Shown here piece after piece: positions 17,170 to 25,858 of a DNA stretch of 64,000 nucleotides; the first letter of the stretch is position 1, and each line of letters begins with the position of its first letter. Below the pieces are notes generated by a model. The model made no database searches. It was given only the letters and a program-made list of their open reading frames with translations, and was not told the origin of the DNA. Made by a program: the position numbers and the translations under genes. The DNA is from Rhizobium sophoriradicis (GTDB lineage Bacteria > Pseudomonadota > Alphaproteobacteria > Rhizobiales > Rhizobiaceae), in the NCBI RefSeq assembly GCF_003939025.1, contig NZ_RQIH01000010.1, positions 218,239 through 282,238 of the forward strand, written 5' to 3'.

Positions 17170-18927
17170 TCAATAAGACACCAGCAAGGCCGATCCGCCC
17201 TCCCCAAATTTCGGCTCGATGCCGAGAATGGGGGCGGCGCGACGGATGATATCACGGGCGATGGGACCGGCCGTACCGGCGGAGAGCGTTCCGCCATATT
17301 GCTTTTCGCCTGTCTTCGGCTCGTCGCAGAAGGTGATCACGGCATATCGGGGATTGTCGATCGGGAAGGCGGCAATGAAGGAATTGAAGTTCAGCGACGA
17401 GGAATACCGACCGTTCACCACCTTGTCGGCCGTACCCGTCTTGCTGCCGACGCCGAAGCCGGGTACGCGGGCCACGCGCCCGGAACCCTTGTAGCCGTTG
17501 AAATCGAGGAGATAGCGGACGGCGTCGCTGGTCGACTTCTTGAGGACCTGCGTGGCGATCTGGTCGGCTTGTTCGCGCGTGCGCGGCAGGAATGTCGGCT
17601 CGATTAGCTTGCCGCCGTTGACGAGGGCGGCGGCCGCCACGCCGGTCTGCAGCGCCGTCGTCGAGACGCCGTGGCCGAAGGAAATCGTGATCGAATTGAT
17701 CTTCTTCCAGACGCGCGGCTGGCTCGGCATCTTCACTTCCGGAAGCTCGGTCTGCATTTTCGTCAGCAGGCCGAGCTTGGTCAGATAATCCTTCTGCGAA
17801 TCGATGCCGACGATGTCGATGACGCGCGCCGTGCCGATGTTCGACGAATACTGGAAAATCTCAGGCACGGTCAGCCAGCGGCGCTGCCCGTGAAAGTCAT
17901 GGATGGTGAAGCCACCGATATAGATCGACTTGCTGGCATCGAATGTGTCGGTCATCTTCACCTTGCCGCTGTCGAGCGCCATCGCCAGCGAAAAGGTCTT
18001 GAAGGTCGATCCCATTTCGAAGGTGCCGTTGGTCATTCGGTTGAGCCAGCCTTCCTTGGCGCCCTCCTGCGGATTGTTCGGATCGAAGTCCGGCGCCGAT
18101 GCCATGCCGAGCACTTCCCCGGTATGGACGTCGATGACGGCAGCGCCTGCGCCCTTGGACTGGAAATTGTTGACGGCGTTGATGACCGCATCGCGAACGA
18201 TGTTCTGCACGCGCAGATCGATCGAAAGCCGCACCGGCTCCAGCGGCTGGTCGCTGGTCATACCGACCGAGGCGAGATCGGCAAGCCCCTGGTCGTCGAT
18301 ATATTTCTCCATGCCGGCGACACCACGGTTGTCGATGTTGACGTAGCCGAGAATGTGCGCGGCGGTCGGTCCGCCGGGATAGAAGCGGCGCTTCTCCGGC
18401 CGGAAGCCGATGCCGGGAATGCCGAGCGCCAGGATCTGGCTCTGCTGCTTCGGCGTCAGCTGCCGGCGCAGCCAGGCGAAATGCGAGGTCTTGACCGAGA
18501 GCTTCTTATAGGTGTCCCTGACGTCGAGTTCGGGCAGGACGCTCGAAAGCTTCTCCACAGCCTCGTCGACGTCGACGATCTTGTTCGGCTCGGCAAACAG
18601 CGAGACGGTGCGGATATCGGTCGCCAGCACCTCGCCGTTGCGGTCGAGGATATCGGGGCGCGAAGCCATCAGCCGGTCGGGCGGCAGGATGCTGGAGACG
18701 ACCTCCTGATCCTTCATCGCATATTCGACGAGGCGGCCACCGATGACGGCGTAGACGCCCATGAAACCCAAGATCAGCAGACCGACGCGGCTTTTCGCCT
18801 GCCCGGATTTTTTCTTGCGCGACCCCTCGATCGCCAGACCGGCGGAGGGGCCGCCGAAACGGTTATAGACGCCGGCGGAGAAATGCGCCTGGCTCTTCAG
18901 GACCATGATGCGGGAAAGAAACGACAT
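17170..18927 (-). CDS. ftsI: septal D,D-transpeptidase FtsI (PBP3)
   Basis: FtsI is the class B penicillin-binding protein that crosslinks septal murein in partnership with FtsW. The 585-residue protein has a basic cytoplasmic N-terminus of ~46 residues, one transmembrane helix at about 47-66, and the pedestal domain beginning RPDILDRNGEVLATDI. The transpeptidase domain shows the active-site serine in GSTFK (S307, K310), SSN at 361-363 and KTG at 496-498. Its ATG overlaps the ftsL stop by one base (TAATG). Confidence 0.97.
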   Translation of the reverse strand: MSFLSRIMVLKSQAHFSAGVYNRFGGPSAGLAIEGSRKKKSGQAKSRVGLLILGFMGVYAVIGGRLVEYAMKDQEVVSSILPPDRLMASRPDILDRNGEVLATDIRTVSLFAEPNKIVDVDEAVEKLSSVLPELDVRDTYKKLSVKTSHFAWLRRQLTPKQQSQILALGIPGIGFRPEKRRFYPGGPTAAHILGYVNIDNRGVAGMEKYIDDQGLADLASVGMTSDQPLEPVRLSIDLRVQNIVRDAVINAVNNFQSKGAGAAVIDVHTGEVLGMASAPDFDPNNPQEGAKEGWLNRMTNGTFEMGSTFKTFSLAMALDSGKVKMTDTFDASKSIYIGGFTIHDFHGQRRWLTVPEIFQYSSNIGTARVIDIVGIDSQKDYLTKLGLLTKMQTELPEVKMPSQPRVWKKINSITISFGHGVSTTALQTGVAAAALVNGGKLIEPTFLPRTREQADQIATQVLKKSTSDAVRYLLDFNGYKGSGRVARVPGFGVGSKTGTADKVVNGRYSSSLNFNSFIAAFPIDNPRYAVITFCDEPKTGEKQYGGTLSAGTAGPIARDIIRRAAPILGIEPKFGEGGSALLVSY

Positions 18928-19403
18928 TATTCCACCGACCCCGTTTCGATCTCGTCTGCCTCATCCTCAACGACACCGTGCTGCTCGACGCCGGCGCGCG
19001 GGGCGGGCGTCGGAACGGGCTGCGCTTTGGCAGCACCGCCCGCACCCTTGGCGCTGGCTACGGTCGCGCCTTTGGCGCTGGCCTTGGCCTCCGTCACATC
19101 AGGTACGGGAACCTCCGATTTCAGCATCGGCAACTCCTTGGCATGCACGAGCGCCGTCGATTCCGTCGGCTGCAGCTGCAGCTCGGCATTATAGGCATTG
19201 ACCAGCCGCTCCAGCCGGTTCGGCTGCGATTGCAGCGCCCAGTCGGCCTTGAGAAGGTCGATCGTATCCTTCTCGAGCTTGATCTCGGCTTCGAGGCGGT
19301 GAACCTCCTCGAGCTTCAATTCGGCGCGATGCTTGATCGTATAGGTGACGGCGGCAGCTGCCGTCATGACGCCGATGAGCACGAGATCGAACGTCTTCAG
19401 CAT
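18927..19403 (-). CDS. ftsL: FtsL-like divisome protein with Ala/Lys/Pro-rich tail
   Basis: The position between rsmH and ftsI, the single N-terminal membrane helix (FDLVLIGVMTAAAAVTYTI) and the following coiled coil (RLEAEIKLEKDTIDLLKADW) identify this as FtsL, which forms the FtsQLB complex in the periplasm. The ATG at 19403 has a GGAGG ribosome site. The segment LKADWALQSQPNRLERLV is the conserved family region. At 158 residues it is longer than E. coli FtsL (121) because residues ~105-158 form an unstructured Ala/Lys/Pro-rich and finally acidic tail. The start is 1 nt after the rsmH stop. Confidence 0.88.
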   Translation of the reverse strand: MLKTFDLVLIGVMTAAAAVTYTIKHRAELKLEEVHRLEAEIKLEKDTIDLLKADWALQSQPNRLERLVNAYNAELQLQPTESTALVHAKELPMLKSEVPVPDVTEAKASAKGATVASAKGAGGAAKAQPVPTPAPRAGVEQHGVVEDEADEIETGSVE

Positions 19404-19404
19404 G

Positions 19405-20430
19405 TCAACCTCCAAGCTTTCCGAGAGTGGCAAGATTGGGAAACCCGAACAGCGACATATCCGCCGGCTCCGTGGCGGCATCCGTCCTGAGGCCGGCGCG
19501 CAGCTTGGCGGAGCGGGCGCGCGGATTGACCTCGGCCTCCGCCTCGCTCGCCGACACCATCGGCTTGCCGATCACCGTGAAAGTCGCAGCCCGCTCATGC
19601 GCGGCCGGCAGGTGCCGCGATCCCGTCGCCTTGCCGGCGCGGTCGGAGAAGAATTTCTTAACGATGCGGTCTTCAAGCGAATGAAAGGTGACGACGACGA
19701 GCCGCCCGCCGGGTTTCAGCGCTCGTTCCGCCGCAAACAGCGCCTGCGCCAATTCGCCGAGTTCATCATTGACGAAGATGCGCAGCGCCTGGAAGACGCG
19801 CGTCGCCGGATGGATCTTGTCCTTCATCTTGCGTGGGGTGACCAGCTCGATGAGACCGGCAAGGTCACGCGTCGTCTCGAACGGCTTTTCGGCACGGCGC
19901 TTCTCGATCGCATGCGCGATACGCGGCGCTTGGCTTTCCTCGCCCAGAAAACGAAAGATGCGGATGAGATCGGCGACCTTGGCGCGGTTGACAACGTCGG
20001 CTGCCGAAATGCCTGCCGCCGACATGCGCATGTCGAGCGGCCCGTTCTTCTGGAAGGAGAAGCCACGCTCGGCCTCATCAAGCTGCATGGAGGAAACGCC
20101 GATGTCGAGAACGACGCCATCGAGCCCGCCCTGCGGCGCATGATCGGCCAGATGCGAGAATTGCGAATGAACGAGCCTGAGACGGCCGCCATGGGCGGCG
20201 ACCATCGCCTGCCCCGCCGCTATTGCCGTCGGATCGCGATCGAGCGCGATCACCTCGGCGCCGGCGGCAAGAATGGCCGAGGTGTAGCCACCCGCACCGA
20301 AAGTACCGTCGAGGATGAGTTTGCCGGGCGCGGGCGCCAGCGCCGCGAGGACCTCTTCGAGAAGAACAGGAATGTGACGAACCGGTCCGCCACCGGCATC
20401 AGTTGAACCTCCGCCAGGATTCGCCACCAT
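19405..20430 (-). CDS. rsmH: 16S rRNA (cytosine1402-N4)-methyltransferase RsmH
   Basis: RsmH (MraW) methylates N4 of C1402 in 16S rRNA with S-adenosylmethionine. The 341-residue product starts at the ATG at 20430 with AGGGAACGG upstream. It shows HIPVLLEEVL near the N-terminus, the SAM-binding motif DGTFGAGGYTSAIL, LDIGVSSMQLDEAERGFSF, the substrate segment GPLDMRM and the C-terminal VVVTFHSLEDRIVKKFF. It follows mraZ by 17 nt, the usual mraZ-rsmH pair at the head of dcw clusters. Confidence 0.97.
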   Translation of the reverse strand: MVANPGGGSTDAGGGPVRHIPVLLEEVLAALAPAPGKLILDGTFGAGGYTSAILAAGAEVIALDRDPTAIAAGQAMVAAHGGRLRLVHSQFSHLADHAPQGGLDGVVLDIGVSSMQLDEAERGFSFQKNGPLDMRMSAAGISAADVVNRAKVADLIRIFRFLGEESQAPRIAHAIEKRRAEKPFETTRDLAGLIELVTPRKMKDKIHPATRVFQALRIFVNDELGELAQALFAAERALKPGGRLVVVTFHSLEDRIVKKFFSDRAGKATGSRHLPAAHERAATFTVIGKPMVSASEAEAEVNPRARSAKLRAGLRTDAATEPADMSLFGFPNLATLGKLGG

Positions 20431-20447
20431 TCCGTTCCCTCGTCCTT

Positions 20448-20885
20448 TCAGGAACGCTTGCCCGCCAGCTTGCGCTCCCCACGTGCCTGCGCCTGCGCCG
20501 CCAGAAATTCCTGCGGCTGCCAGAGCTGAAAATGATCCGCCCGACCGACGAAGGTCACTTCGTCCGAGATACCGGTAAAGCCGCGGATGAAATCCGTGAC
20601 CATCAGCCGCCCCTCGGCGTCGAGCTTCATGAAAACCCCGCCTCCATGAATGAGAAGCGACATCTCGTTCGCATCCGGCGAAAACGGATCCTCCGCAGCA
20701 ATCTGCCGTTCGAATCTTTCGAGAAGATCCGGACCGCCGACGCTGACCGCCGGAAACACAAAGTCCTGGAAGCAATAGAGCTCCTGGACATTGCGCTGCG
20801 CCAGCACGGAACGGAACGCCGACGGCACGGAAACCCTGCCCTTGGCGTCGATCCTGTTGGTCGCATTCGAAAGGAAGCGGCTCAT
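20448..20885 (-). CDS. mraZ: transcriptional regulator MraZ
   Basis: MraZ is an AbrB-fold DNA-binding protein that controls the dcw operon it heads. The 145-residue protein starts at the ATG at 20885 (MSRFLSNATNRIDAKGRVSV), matching the usual family start; a second in-frame ATG 12 nt upstream (20897) is possible. Both SpoVT/AbrB-like halves are visible, DAKGRVSVPSAFR near residue 13 and LDAEGRLMVTDFIR near residue 85. I did not find the closely spaced direct repeats that MraZ binds in other bacteria in the upstream DNA. Confidence 0.95.
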   Translation of the reverse strand: MSRFLSNATNRIDAKGRVSVPSAFRSVLAQRNVQELYCFQDFVFPAVSVGGPDLLERFERQIAAEDPFSPDANEMSLLIHGGGVFMKLDAEGRLMVTDFIRGFTGISDEVTFVGRADHFQLWQPQEFLAAQAQARGERKLAGKRS

Positions 20886-21313
20886 CACTCGAAACATCCG
20901 TTCCCGCAGGGATCCGGACCAAAAGACGCCCGAAACTCCCGATATCAGGCACAGCTTCGCAAGCCGGATGAGCGAAAACCCCTCCGACGCTCCCAGAGAG
21001 GAAGACGCCTTTGCTTTGCGATGAATGGGCAGGTGATTGCCCTGGTGCAGTGCGAGTTTGGGATAGCATGGGACCATATGGGCGTCAATGGGATGCGCCT
21101 GCTTTGCAACAGACGCATGATCAAAAATTTATAAGCCGTTAAGTTTAACAAAGGGTTAGGATCACCCTCCCGGAAGGGACGCGCGACGATGCTTTCGCAA
21201 AAACGATTTTCGCGCAGCGGATTGTATGAGCATCCGCTTGAAAACTGTCGATTTCAGCGGCTTACACGGAGGTGATTCGTCGAATCGGAGATTTTCGCGC
21301 CACGAAAGTTAAT
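20886..21313. promoter_or_regulatory. mraZ operon promoter region
   Basis: This 428-bp stretch between mraZ and rnpB contains no gene I can support and must carry the main promoter of the dcw operon. The AT-rich part around 21,120-21,165 is the likeliest promoter site. It holds TTAA-N7-TTAG at 21145-21159 (one mismatch from a CtrA box) and GTTAA/TTAAC arms at 21139-21149. Confidence 0.5.
21145..21159. promoter_or_regulatory. possible CtrA box upstream of mraZ
   Basis: The sequence TTAACAAAGGGTTAG matches TTAA-N7-TTAA at 7 of 8 fixed bases and lies about 260 bp upstream of the mraZ start. A single-mismatch match is weak evidence by itself. Confidence 0.25.
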
Positions 21314-21716
21314 CGCCAGTTGGCCTGTAAGCCGGGTTCTGTATGGCTCCGGCGTGAACCGGAACGTGGCAGCCATTCCTCTGGGACAGCGTTCGCACGC
21401 TGCCTCGCGCAACCCACCCGGATGACTGGCCTGGAAACCGGCCGGAAGGCCCTTCGGCCCGCCGCGTCATCCCTATTCGGTCTTGCTCCCGGTGGGGTTT
21501 ACCGTGCCATATCCGTTGCCGGAAATGCGGTGGGCTCTTACCCCACCCTTTCACCCTTACCTGTCATGACAGGCGGTTTGCTTTCTGTGGCACTTTCCCT
21601 GAGGTCGCCCTCGCCGGACGTTATCCGGCACCGTGTCTCCGTGGAGCCCGGACTTTCCTCACTCTACCGCCTTTCGGCATTGGTAAAGCGCGGCTGCCCG
21701 GCCAACTGGCAGGGCT
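21314..21716 (-). ncRNA. rnpB: RNase P RNA, bacterial class A
   Basis: This is the catalytic RNA of ribonuclease P, which matures tRNA 5' ends. On the minus strand the universally conserved segment GAGGAAAGTCCGGGCTCC lies near the 5' end (21642-21659), and the 3' part has AGAACCCGGCTTA with the ACAG-type loop near 21326-21345. The ends pair as helix P1: GGCCAACTGGC near 21316-21326 with its complement at 21700-21710. The ~400-nt length fits the alphaproteobacterial type A RNA. The exact ends are uncertain by a few bases. Its promoter would be in the 44 bp before the oxidase gene or inside that gene's 3' end. Confidence 0.95.
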
Positions 21717-21760
21717 CCCATAAACGAGAGTGCGCACAATTGCCACCAAAAACGATAGTC

Positions 21761-22936
21761 TTAGCGAAATTGCGGTGTGAAATCCGTGGAGTAGCCCTGT
21801 TGACTGATGCCGCCTGATAAAAGCAGCTCGGCCCCGAGCCTGCCGATTTCGTCCGAACTCTTGGCCGACGTGCCGGCGCAGCCTGTCAGCACTGCGATGG
21901 CAGGCGAAGCCGTATAGCCGATCATCGGATAGCCGCTTTGCGTCTGGGAAACGACACAGGCGGCCGTCGAGATCGAAAGCGGCGTCAGATCGGGCGCAAG
22001 ATCGGCGACGATGCGTTGAAGATGCGTCCGCACGCTCTCCCGCCCCTCGGTCCTGAACCAGGCACGCATCTCCGCCTCGTTGCCGAGCGCCAGATCGTCG
22101 GGGTCGCCGCCGATCTTCAGATAGAATTTACCGTCGGGATAACGGATCGGCGGCAGTAGGTAAATATGGATGCCGGGCACATCGACAATAAGCGACGGCA
22201 TGGCGGCGAGGTGGATGGCATCGGCTTCGCTCACTTCGAAAAGCGTTACCGTCCGGCCATAAACCGTCATCTCAATCGGACGCGGCAACAGATTCTCCGC
22301 AATGGAAAATCCTCCAGCAGCCAGCAGTACCTTTTCAGCACGATAGGCCAAGCCGCCGGCGGTCCTGACGACCGCCGAACCACCCTCCTCGCGGATTGAG
22401 ACAACATTGTCGCGGATGACGGCGGCGCCGGCTTTTTCCGCCAGCAGCGACTGTGCCTTGACCAGCTTGCGCGGGCTGATATGCCCGGCCCCCTTCGCCT
22501 CGAAGACGCCGGCGCAGCCATCAGCAAAGGCGAAGAAGGGAAAGGCGTCTTTCAATCCTCCTTCGTCTAGAAGGCTGGTTTCGACACCCAGCGAAACGGC
22601 GGCCTGCCTGGTTCTGCCGAGATAATCGCTTCCATCGGGCGCGACGACGACGCAGCCGACCTCCCGATAGAAATCGATGCCGCTGTCGCGAGCGATCTCG
22701 CCGTAGCGTCCGATCGAGCGATTGGCGAGCAGCGCCCAGTTGCGGTCGGGATCGATGGTGCGGGTGATGCGCCCCTCATCATAGTGGCTGGCAAACACGC
22801 CCTGATGCGTCTTGCGATCGGCCGGCTCGTCCGGCCCGATCACCGCCACGCCGTCCGTCTGCCGGGCCAGATGCCGCGCAGCTGCCGCCCCCATCAATCC
22901 GCGGCCGACGATGACATATTTGAATTCGACTGCCAT
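21761..22936 (-). CDS. FAD-dependent amine/amino-acid oxidase, sarcosine oxidase-like (copy A)
   Basis: The 391-residue product belongs to the DAO fold of FAD oxidoreductases. The N-terminal dinucleotide motif VGRGLMGAAAARHLA (GxGxxG) binds FAD, and VLLAAGGFS is the second FAD contact. The segment AACVVSQTQSGYP keeps a cysteine where monomeric sarcosine oxidase and N-methyltryptophan oxidase attach FAD covalently, which is inference from position. The C-terminal SSDEIGRLGAELLL is shared with its neighbour. It is the second of two tandem paralogues, 11 nt after copy B. The substrate is unknown; a secondary or N-methyl amino acid is likely. No signal peptide is seen. Confidence 0.82.
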   Translation of the reverse strand: MAVEFKYVIVGRGLMGAAAARHLARQTDGVAVIGPDEPADRKTHQGVFASHYDEGRITRTIDPDRNWALLANRSIGRYGEIARDSGIDFYREVGCVVVAPDGSDYLGRTRQAAVSLGVETSLLDEGGLKDAFPFFAFADGCAGVFEAKGAGHISPRKLVKAQSLLAEKAGAAVIRDNVVSIREEGGSAVVRTAGGLAYRAEKVLLAAGGFSIAENLLPRPIEMTVYGRTVTLFEVSEADAIHLAAMPSLIVDVPGIHIYLLPPIRYPDGKFYLKIGGDPDDLALGNEAEMRAWFRTEGRESVRTHLQRIVADLAPDLTPLSISTAACVVSQTQSGYPMIGYTASPAIAVLTGCAGTSAKSSDEIGRLGAELLLSGGISQQGYSTDFTPQFR

Positions 22937-22947
22937 GATGCTCCCTT

Positions 22948-24132
22948 TCAGGCAAAAACCGGCGTCAGCTCGCCGCCGAAATCCGCTTCACTGAGCACGC
23001 CTTCCATCAGCAGTACGGCGCCCAGCCGCCCAAGTTCGTCGGAGGATTTGGCGGCGACGAAATTGCCGCCGGTCAGCACCGCGATGCGCGGCGACTGCGT
23101 AAACCCGGCATAGGGATAACCGGTCGGCGTGAAATTCGCCACGCACGGCCCTGATGTGACCGGGCAGCCGGCAAGCGCCGGCATCAGTTGCAGGGCGATG
23201 CGGCAGAGATGGTCGCGCTCGGCAGCGCTGCCGTCGGAACGGAACCACGCGCCGGCATCCTCCAGCCGATTGATCGAAAGCGTCTCGGTATCGCCGCCGA
23301 GTTTAAGATACATCTTGCCGTCGGGATAACGCACCGGCGGCAGAATATAAATGTGATCCTCTTCCCGGTCCCCGAGAACGATCGTCGACGGCATGTCGCC
23401 GAAGACCGCCATCTCGCGCTCACCGATTTCATAGAAGACAACAGTTCGTGCCATCACCCTGGTGTCGACGGGACGCGGCAGCAGCGCGTGGAAATTGCTG
23501 AAGCCGCCAGCCGCCACCAGTACCCTCTCGGCGCTGTAGGGCCTTCCGTCGACCTTCACCTCGACATGGGCACCGGCGTCGCGCACGGATGTCGCGGTTG
23601 CCTCGATCAGCGTAACGCCACCCTGTTCCGCCAGCCTTGCCTGGGCGCGCACCAGCGCCCGCGGATTGATATAGCCGGCGCGTTTGCGTTCAAAATAGCC
23701 GCTGAAATCGGCATCGACGGCAAGATAGGGAAAGCGCCGAGAAAGGTCCGACGATGCGATGGTCTCGATGTCGCTGCCGAGCGTCCGGCTGACGGTCAAC
23801 GCCCGGTCGATATAGTCCTGCTCGCTCTTGTCAGGCGCTGCAAAGAGGCAGCCGACTTCCGAGAAGAAGGAAATGCCGCTCCTTGCCTCGATCTCACGGT
23901 AGCGGTCGAGCGCGCGGGCGGCGAAGGTTCCCCAGGCCAGATTGCCATCGAACGTCCGTGTAATACGCGCCTCGTCGTAGTGGCTGGCGAAGACGCCCTC
24001 ATGCGATTTGCGCTCAGCCGGCTCGCGCGGGCCGATCAGCGCGATGCCGTCGGCCATCGCAGAGAGATGCCGGGCGGCCGCGGCACCCATCATGCCGCGT
24101 CCGATGATGATGAACCTGAAATCGACTGCCAT
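22948..24132 (-). CDS. FAD-dependent amine/amino-acid oxidase, sarcosine oxidase-like (copy B)
   Basis: This 394-residue paralogue of the following gene starts at the ATG at 24132 (MAVDFRFIIIGRGMMGAAAA). The two align along their whole length: identical blocks include GVFASHYDE, RITRT, GRG.MGAAAARHL and RYPDGK. It also has the cysteine in GPCVANFTPTGYP at the possible flavin attachment site. The close spacing suggests a two-gene transcript. Sequence divergence is considerable, so the duplication is old and the copies may act on different substrates. Family: glycine/D-amino acid oxidase (DAO). Confidence 0.82.
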   Translation of the reverse strand: MAVDFRFIIIGRGMMGAAAARHLSAMADGIALIGPREPAERKSHEGVFASHYDEARITRTFDGNLAWGTFAARALDRYREIEARSGISFFSEVGCLFAAPDKSEQDYIDRALTVSRTLGSDIETIASSDLSRRFPYLAVDADFSGYFERKRAGYINPRALVRAQARLAEQGGVTLIEATATSVRDAGAHVEVKVDGRPYSAERVLVAAGGFSNFHALLPRPVDTRVMARTVVFYEIGEREMAVFGDMPSTIVLGDREEDHIYILPPVRYPDGKMYLKLGGDTETLSINRLEDAGAWFRSDGSAAERDHLCRIALQLMPALAGCPVTSGPCVANFTPTGYPYAGFTQSPRIAVLTGGNFVAAKSSDELGRLGAVLLMEGVLSEADFGGELTPVFA

Positions 24133-24213
24133 ATCCCACCTCGCTAAATTCCAGCGATACCATGGCAATCATCTTGAATCATCCAGCTCTTGTCAGGGAT
24201 AAGCGCTTCAGGC

Positions 24214-24834
24214 TCAGAGCATTGCGAGAACCTTGCCGCAATAGGACTTGGACACCGGGTTCATGCGCGTGGCGCCATGACCGGCATTGTATTTGAGGAT
24301 GGTGTTGCAGGTCTCGCCACCACCGAGATCATGGGCGGCAGCCAGATATTTCATGCCGTACTTGATGTTGGTTTCCGGATCGAACAGGCCCTTGGCGCTG
24401 CCGGAATAGCCCATCATGCGGGCAGTTGCAGGCTTTATCTGCATCAGGCCGATTTCACCGTGGCTGCCGCGCGCATTCGGATTGAAATTGCTTTCGATAC
24501 GGATGACAGCGGTCGCAAGCGCAACCGGTACATTATATTGGTTCGCATATTTGCTGATCAGTGCGGAATAGGAATTGCCGGAAACATTGGCGACGGGATA
24601 ACCGCTCTGGCGCTCGACCGTCTTCAGTGTGCGTTCCGCCGTCTTGAGCGGACGCTTCGCCGGCTTGACCGCACGCTCCGCTTTCTTCAACGGACGCTCT
24701 GTCTTCTTCGCAGGACGCTCGACTTTCTTCACCGGCGCATCAGCTCGCACACCCCAATCATTTGCAAAGGCAAAGCTATTTCCGGCCAGCACCATGCCAA
24801 CGCATGTTGCAGCAACAACAATCAGTTTTCTCAT
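24214..24834 (-). CDS. secreted lytic transglycosylase with cationic heptapeptide repeat
   Basis: The product (206 residues from the ATG at 24834) is a small soluble lytic transglycosylase that cleaves the MurNAc-GlcNAc bond in the periplasm. Residues 1-25 form a signal peptide (MRKLIVVAATCVGMVLAGNS, cleavage near FAFA-ND). Residues 36-77 are six 7-residue repeats of the pattern K-K-x-E-R-P-x. The SLT domain starts near residue 88, with the catalytic glutamate in VIRIESNFNP, then GEIGLMQIKPATARMMGY, and a C-terminal ILKYNAGHG motif. It sits alone between the oxidase pair and the ampD operon, on the same strand as both. Confidence 0.88.
   Translation of the reverse strand: MRKLIVVAATCVGMVLAGNSFAFANDWGVRADAPVKKVERPAKKTERPLKKAERAVKPAKRPLKTAERTLKTVERQSGYPVANVSGNSYSALISKYANQYNVPVALATAVIRIESNFNPNARGSHGEIGLMQIKPATARMMGYSGSAKGLFDPETNIKYGMKYLAAAHDLGGGETCNTILKYNAGHGATRMNPVSKSYCGKVLAML
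24604..24729 (-). repeat. six in-frame 21-bp tandem repeats in the transglycosylase gene
   Basis: The six units encode KKVERPA, KKTERPL, KKAERAV, KPAKRPL, KTAERTL and KTVERQS. All start with Lys and have Arg at position 5, so the segment is strongly basic with a regular charge pattern. The DNA units have diverged, so it is not a recent expansion. Confidence 0.85.
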
Positions 24835-25043
24835 GTAGTCTTGAACACTCCGACCCAAAGAATTTCCAGACGGCGCGCCTCGCTGTCATAATGAATACCA
24901 GATCAATGACCGATCTGTATTCGTGGCAATTCTTATCGCTTCACATAGCGCCCGCGGTTTAACTCGAAAGCAACCCCGAGTACCGCTTGGCGGAGGTTCT
25001 TAGACCACCGCAATGAGGAGATAATAGGGAAATGATGTGGCAG

Positions 25044-25075
25044 GCCGAATTTCGCGTTGCAGTGCGAAATTCGGC
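25044..25075. other. perfect 12-bp hairpin downstream of the ampD-like gene
   Basis: The arms GCCGAATTTCGC and GCGAAATTCGGC flank an 8-nt loop. It lies 22 nt past the amidase stop. No T-run follows on the minus strand, so it may protect the 3' end of the mRNA rather than terminate transcription. Confidence 0.45.
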
Positions 25076-25096
25076 GTGTCAGTAATTGTCGAGGAA

Positions 25097-25858
25097 TCAG
25101 GAATAACGCGGCAAAGCCGACAGTAGCCGGTGCAACGTGTCGATGGTCGAAAAATCGGCGATGCCATCTATCCGTTCGGGCCGAAAATGCCGCTGGAAAG
25201 CTTCCACGTCGCCTGCCGTTTTTTCTGAAAAATGCCCCGTAATTTCAGTGCCGTAACCATAGAGCGACAGCATCGACTGCAGTGCTTCGACGGGTTGGCC
25301 GCTATCGCCGCGCTGGAAGAAGCGTCCGCCGGTGATCGTTGCCGGCTCGACCCAGTGCCCGATGCCCGCCCGGTGGAGCTCCGCCCAGGGGAACTTTTCA
25401 CCCGGATCAACCTTGCGAATCGGGGCGACATCTGAATGCCCAAGCACACGTTCCGGCGCGATCGACCAACGTTTGACACAGTCCCGACACAATTCGATCA
25501 CCGCCGCGATCTGCTCTTTCGGATAGTCGGGAAGGCCGCCGGGATGGCCGACATTAGCGATCTCGATGCCGATCGACAGCGAATTGATGTCGCTTTCGCC
25601 ATGCCAACTGCTCTTCCCGGCATGCCACGCCCGCCTGCCCTCCGGCACCAGTTGGATGACCTCGCCATTCTCATGCACGAAATAATGGCTGGAAACCTGG
25701 CTTTCGGCGCAACAGAGCCAGTCGAGCGCGCCATCCGGGGTCGGCATGCCGGTATAGTGCAGCAGGATCATATCCGGGCGACGCCCGTCCGCCCGCTCCC
25801 CGTGATTGGGCGAGGGCCGGACGCAAGCTCCCGCGTAATCCGCCTCGAAGGAGATCAT
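25097..25858 (-). CDS. N-acetylmuramoyl-L-alanine amidase, AmpD/AmiD family, with peptidoglycan-binding domain
   Basis: The 253-residue product joins an Amidase_2 zinc amidase domain (residues ~25-165) to a PG_binding_1 domain (~185-250). Zinc ligands are expected at the histidine of MILLHYTG, and at the histidine and aspartate of LGHSDVAPIRKVDPGEKFPW. The second domain shows GDSGQPVEALQSML and the DVEAFQRHFRP helix. No signal peptide is visible, which fits AmpD-like cytoplasmic recycling of anhydro-muropeptides, although the extra PG-binding domain is more typical of AmiD. Its start overlaps the upstream TerB-DnaJ gene by 4 nt. Confidence 0.9.
   Translation of the reverse strand: MISFEADYAGACVRPSPNHGERADGRRPDMILLHYTGMPTPDGALDWLCCAESQVSSHYFVHENGEVIQLVPEGRRAWHAGKSSWHGESDINSLSIGIEIANVGHPGGLPDYPKEQIAAVIELCRDCVKRWSIAPERVLGHSDVAPIRKVDPGEKFPWAELHRAGIGHWVEPATITGGRFFQRGDSGQPVEALQSMLSLYGYGTEITGHFSEKTAGDVEAFQRHFRPERIDGIADFSTIDTLHRLLSALPRYS

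Noticed and set aside
20886..21000. MraZ-binding direct repeats upstream of mraZ
   Set aside because: Single TGGGA or CGGGA motifs occur but not in the regular close spacing seen in characterised MraZ sites.
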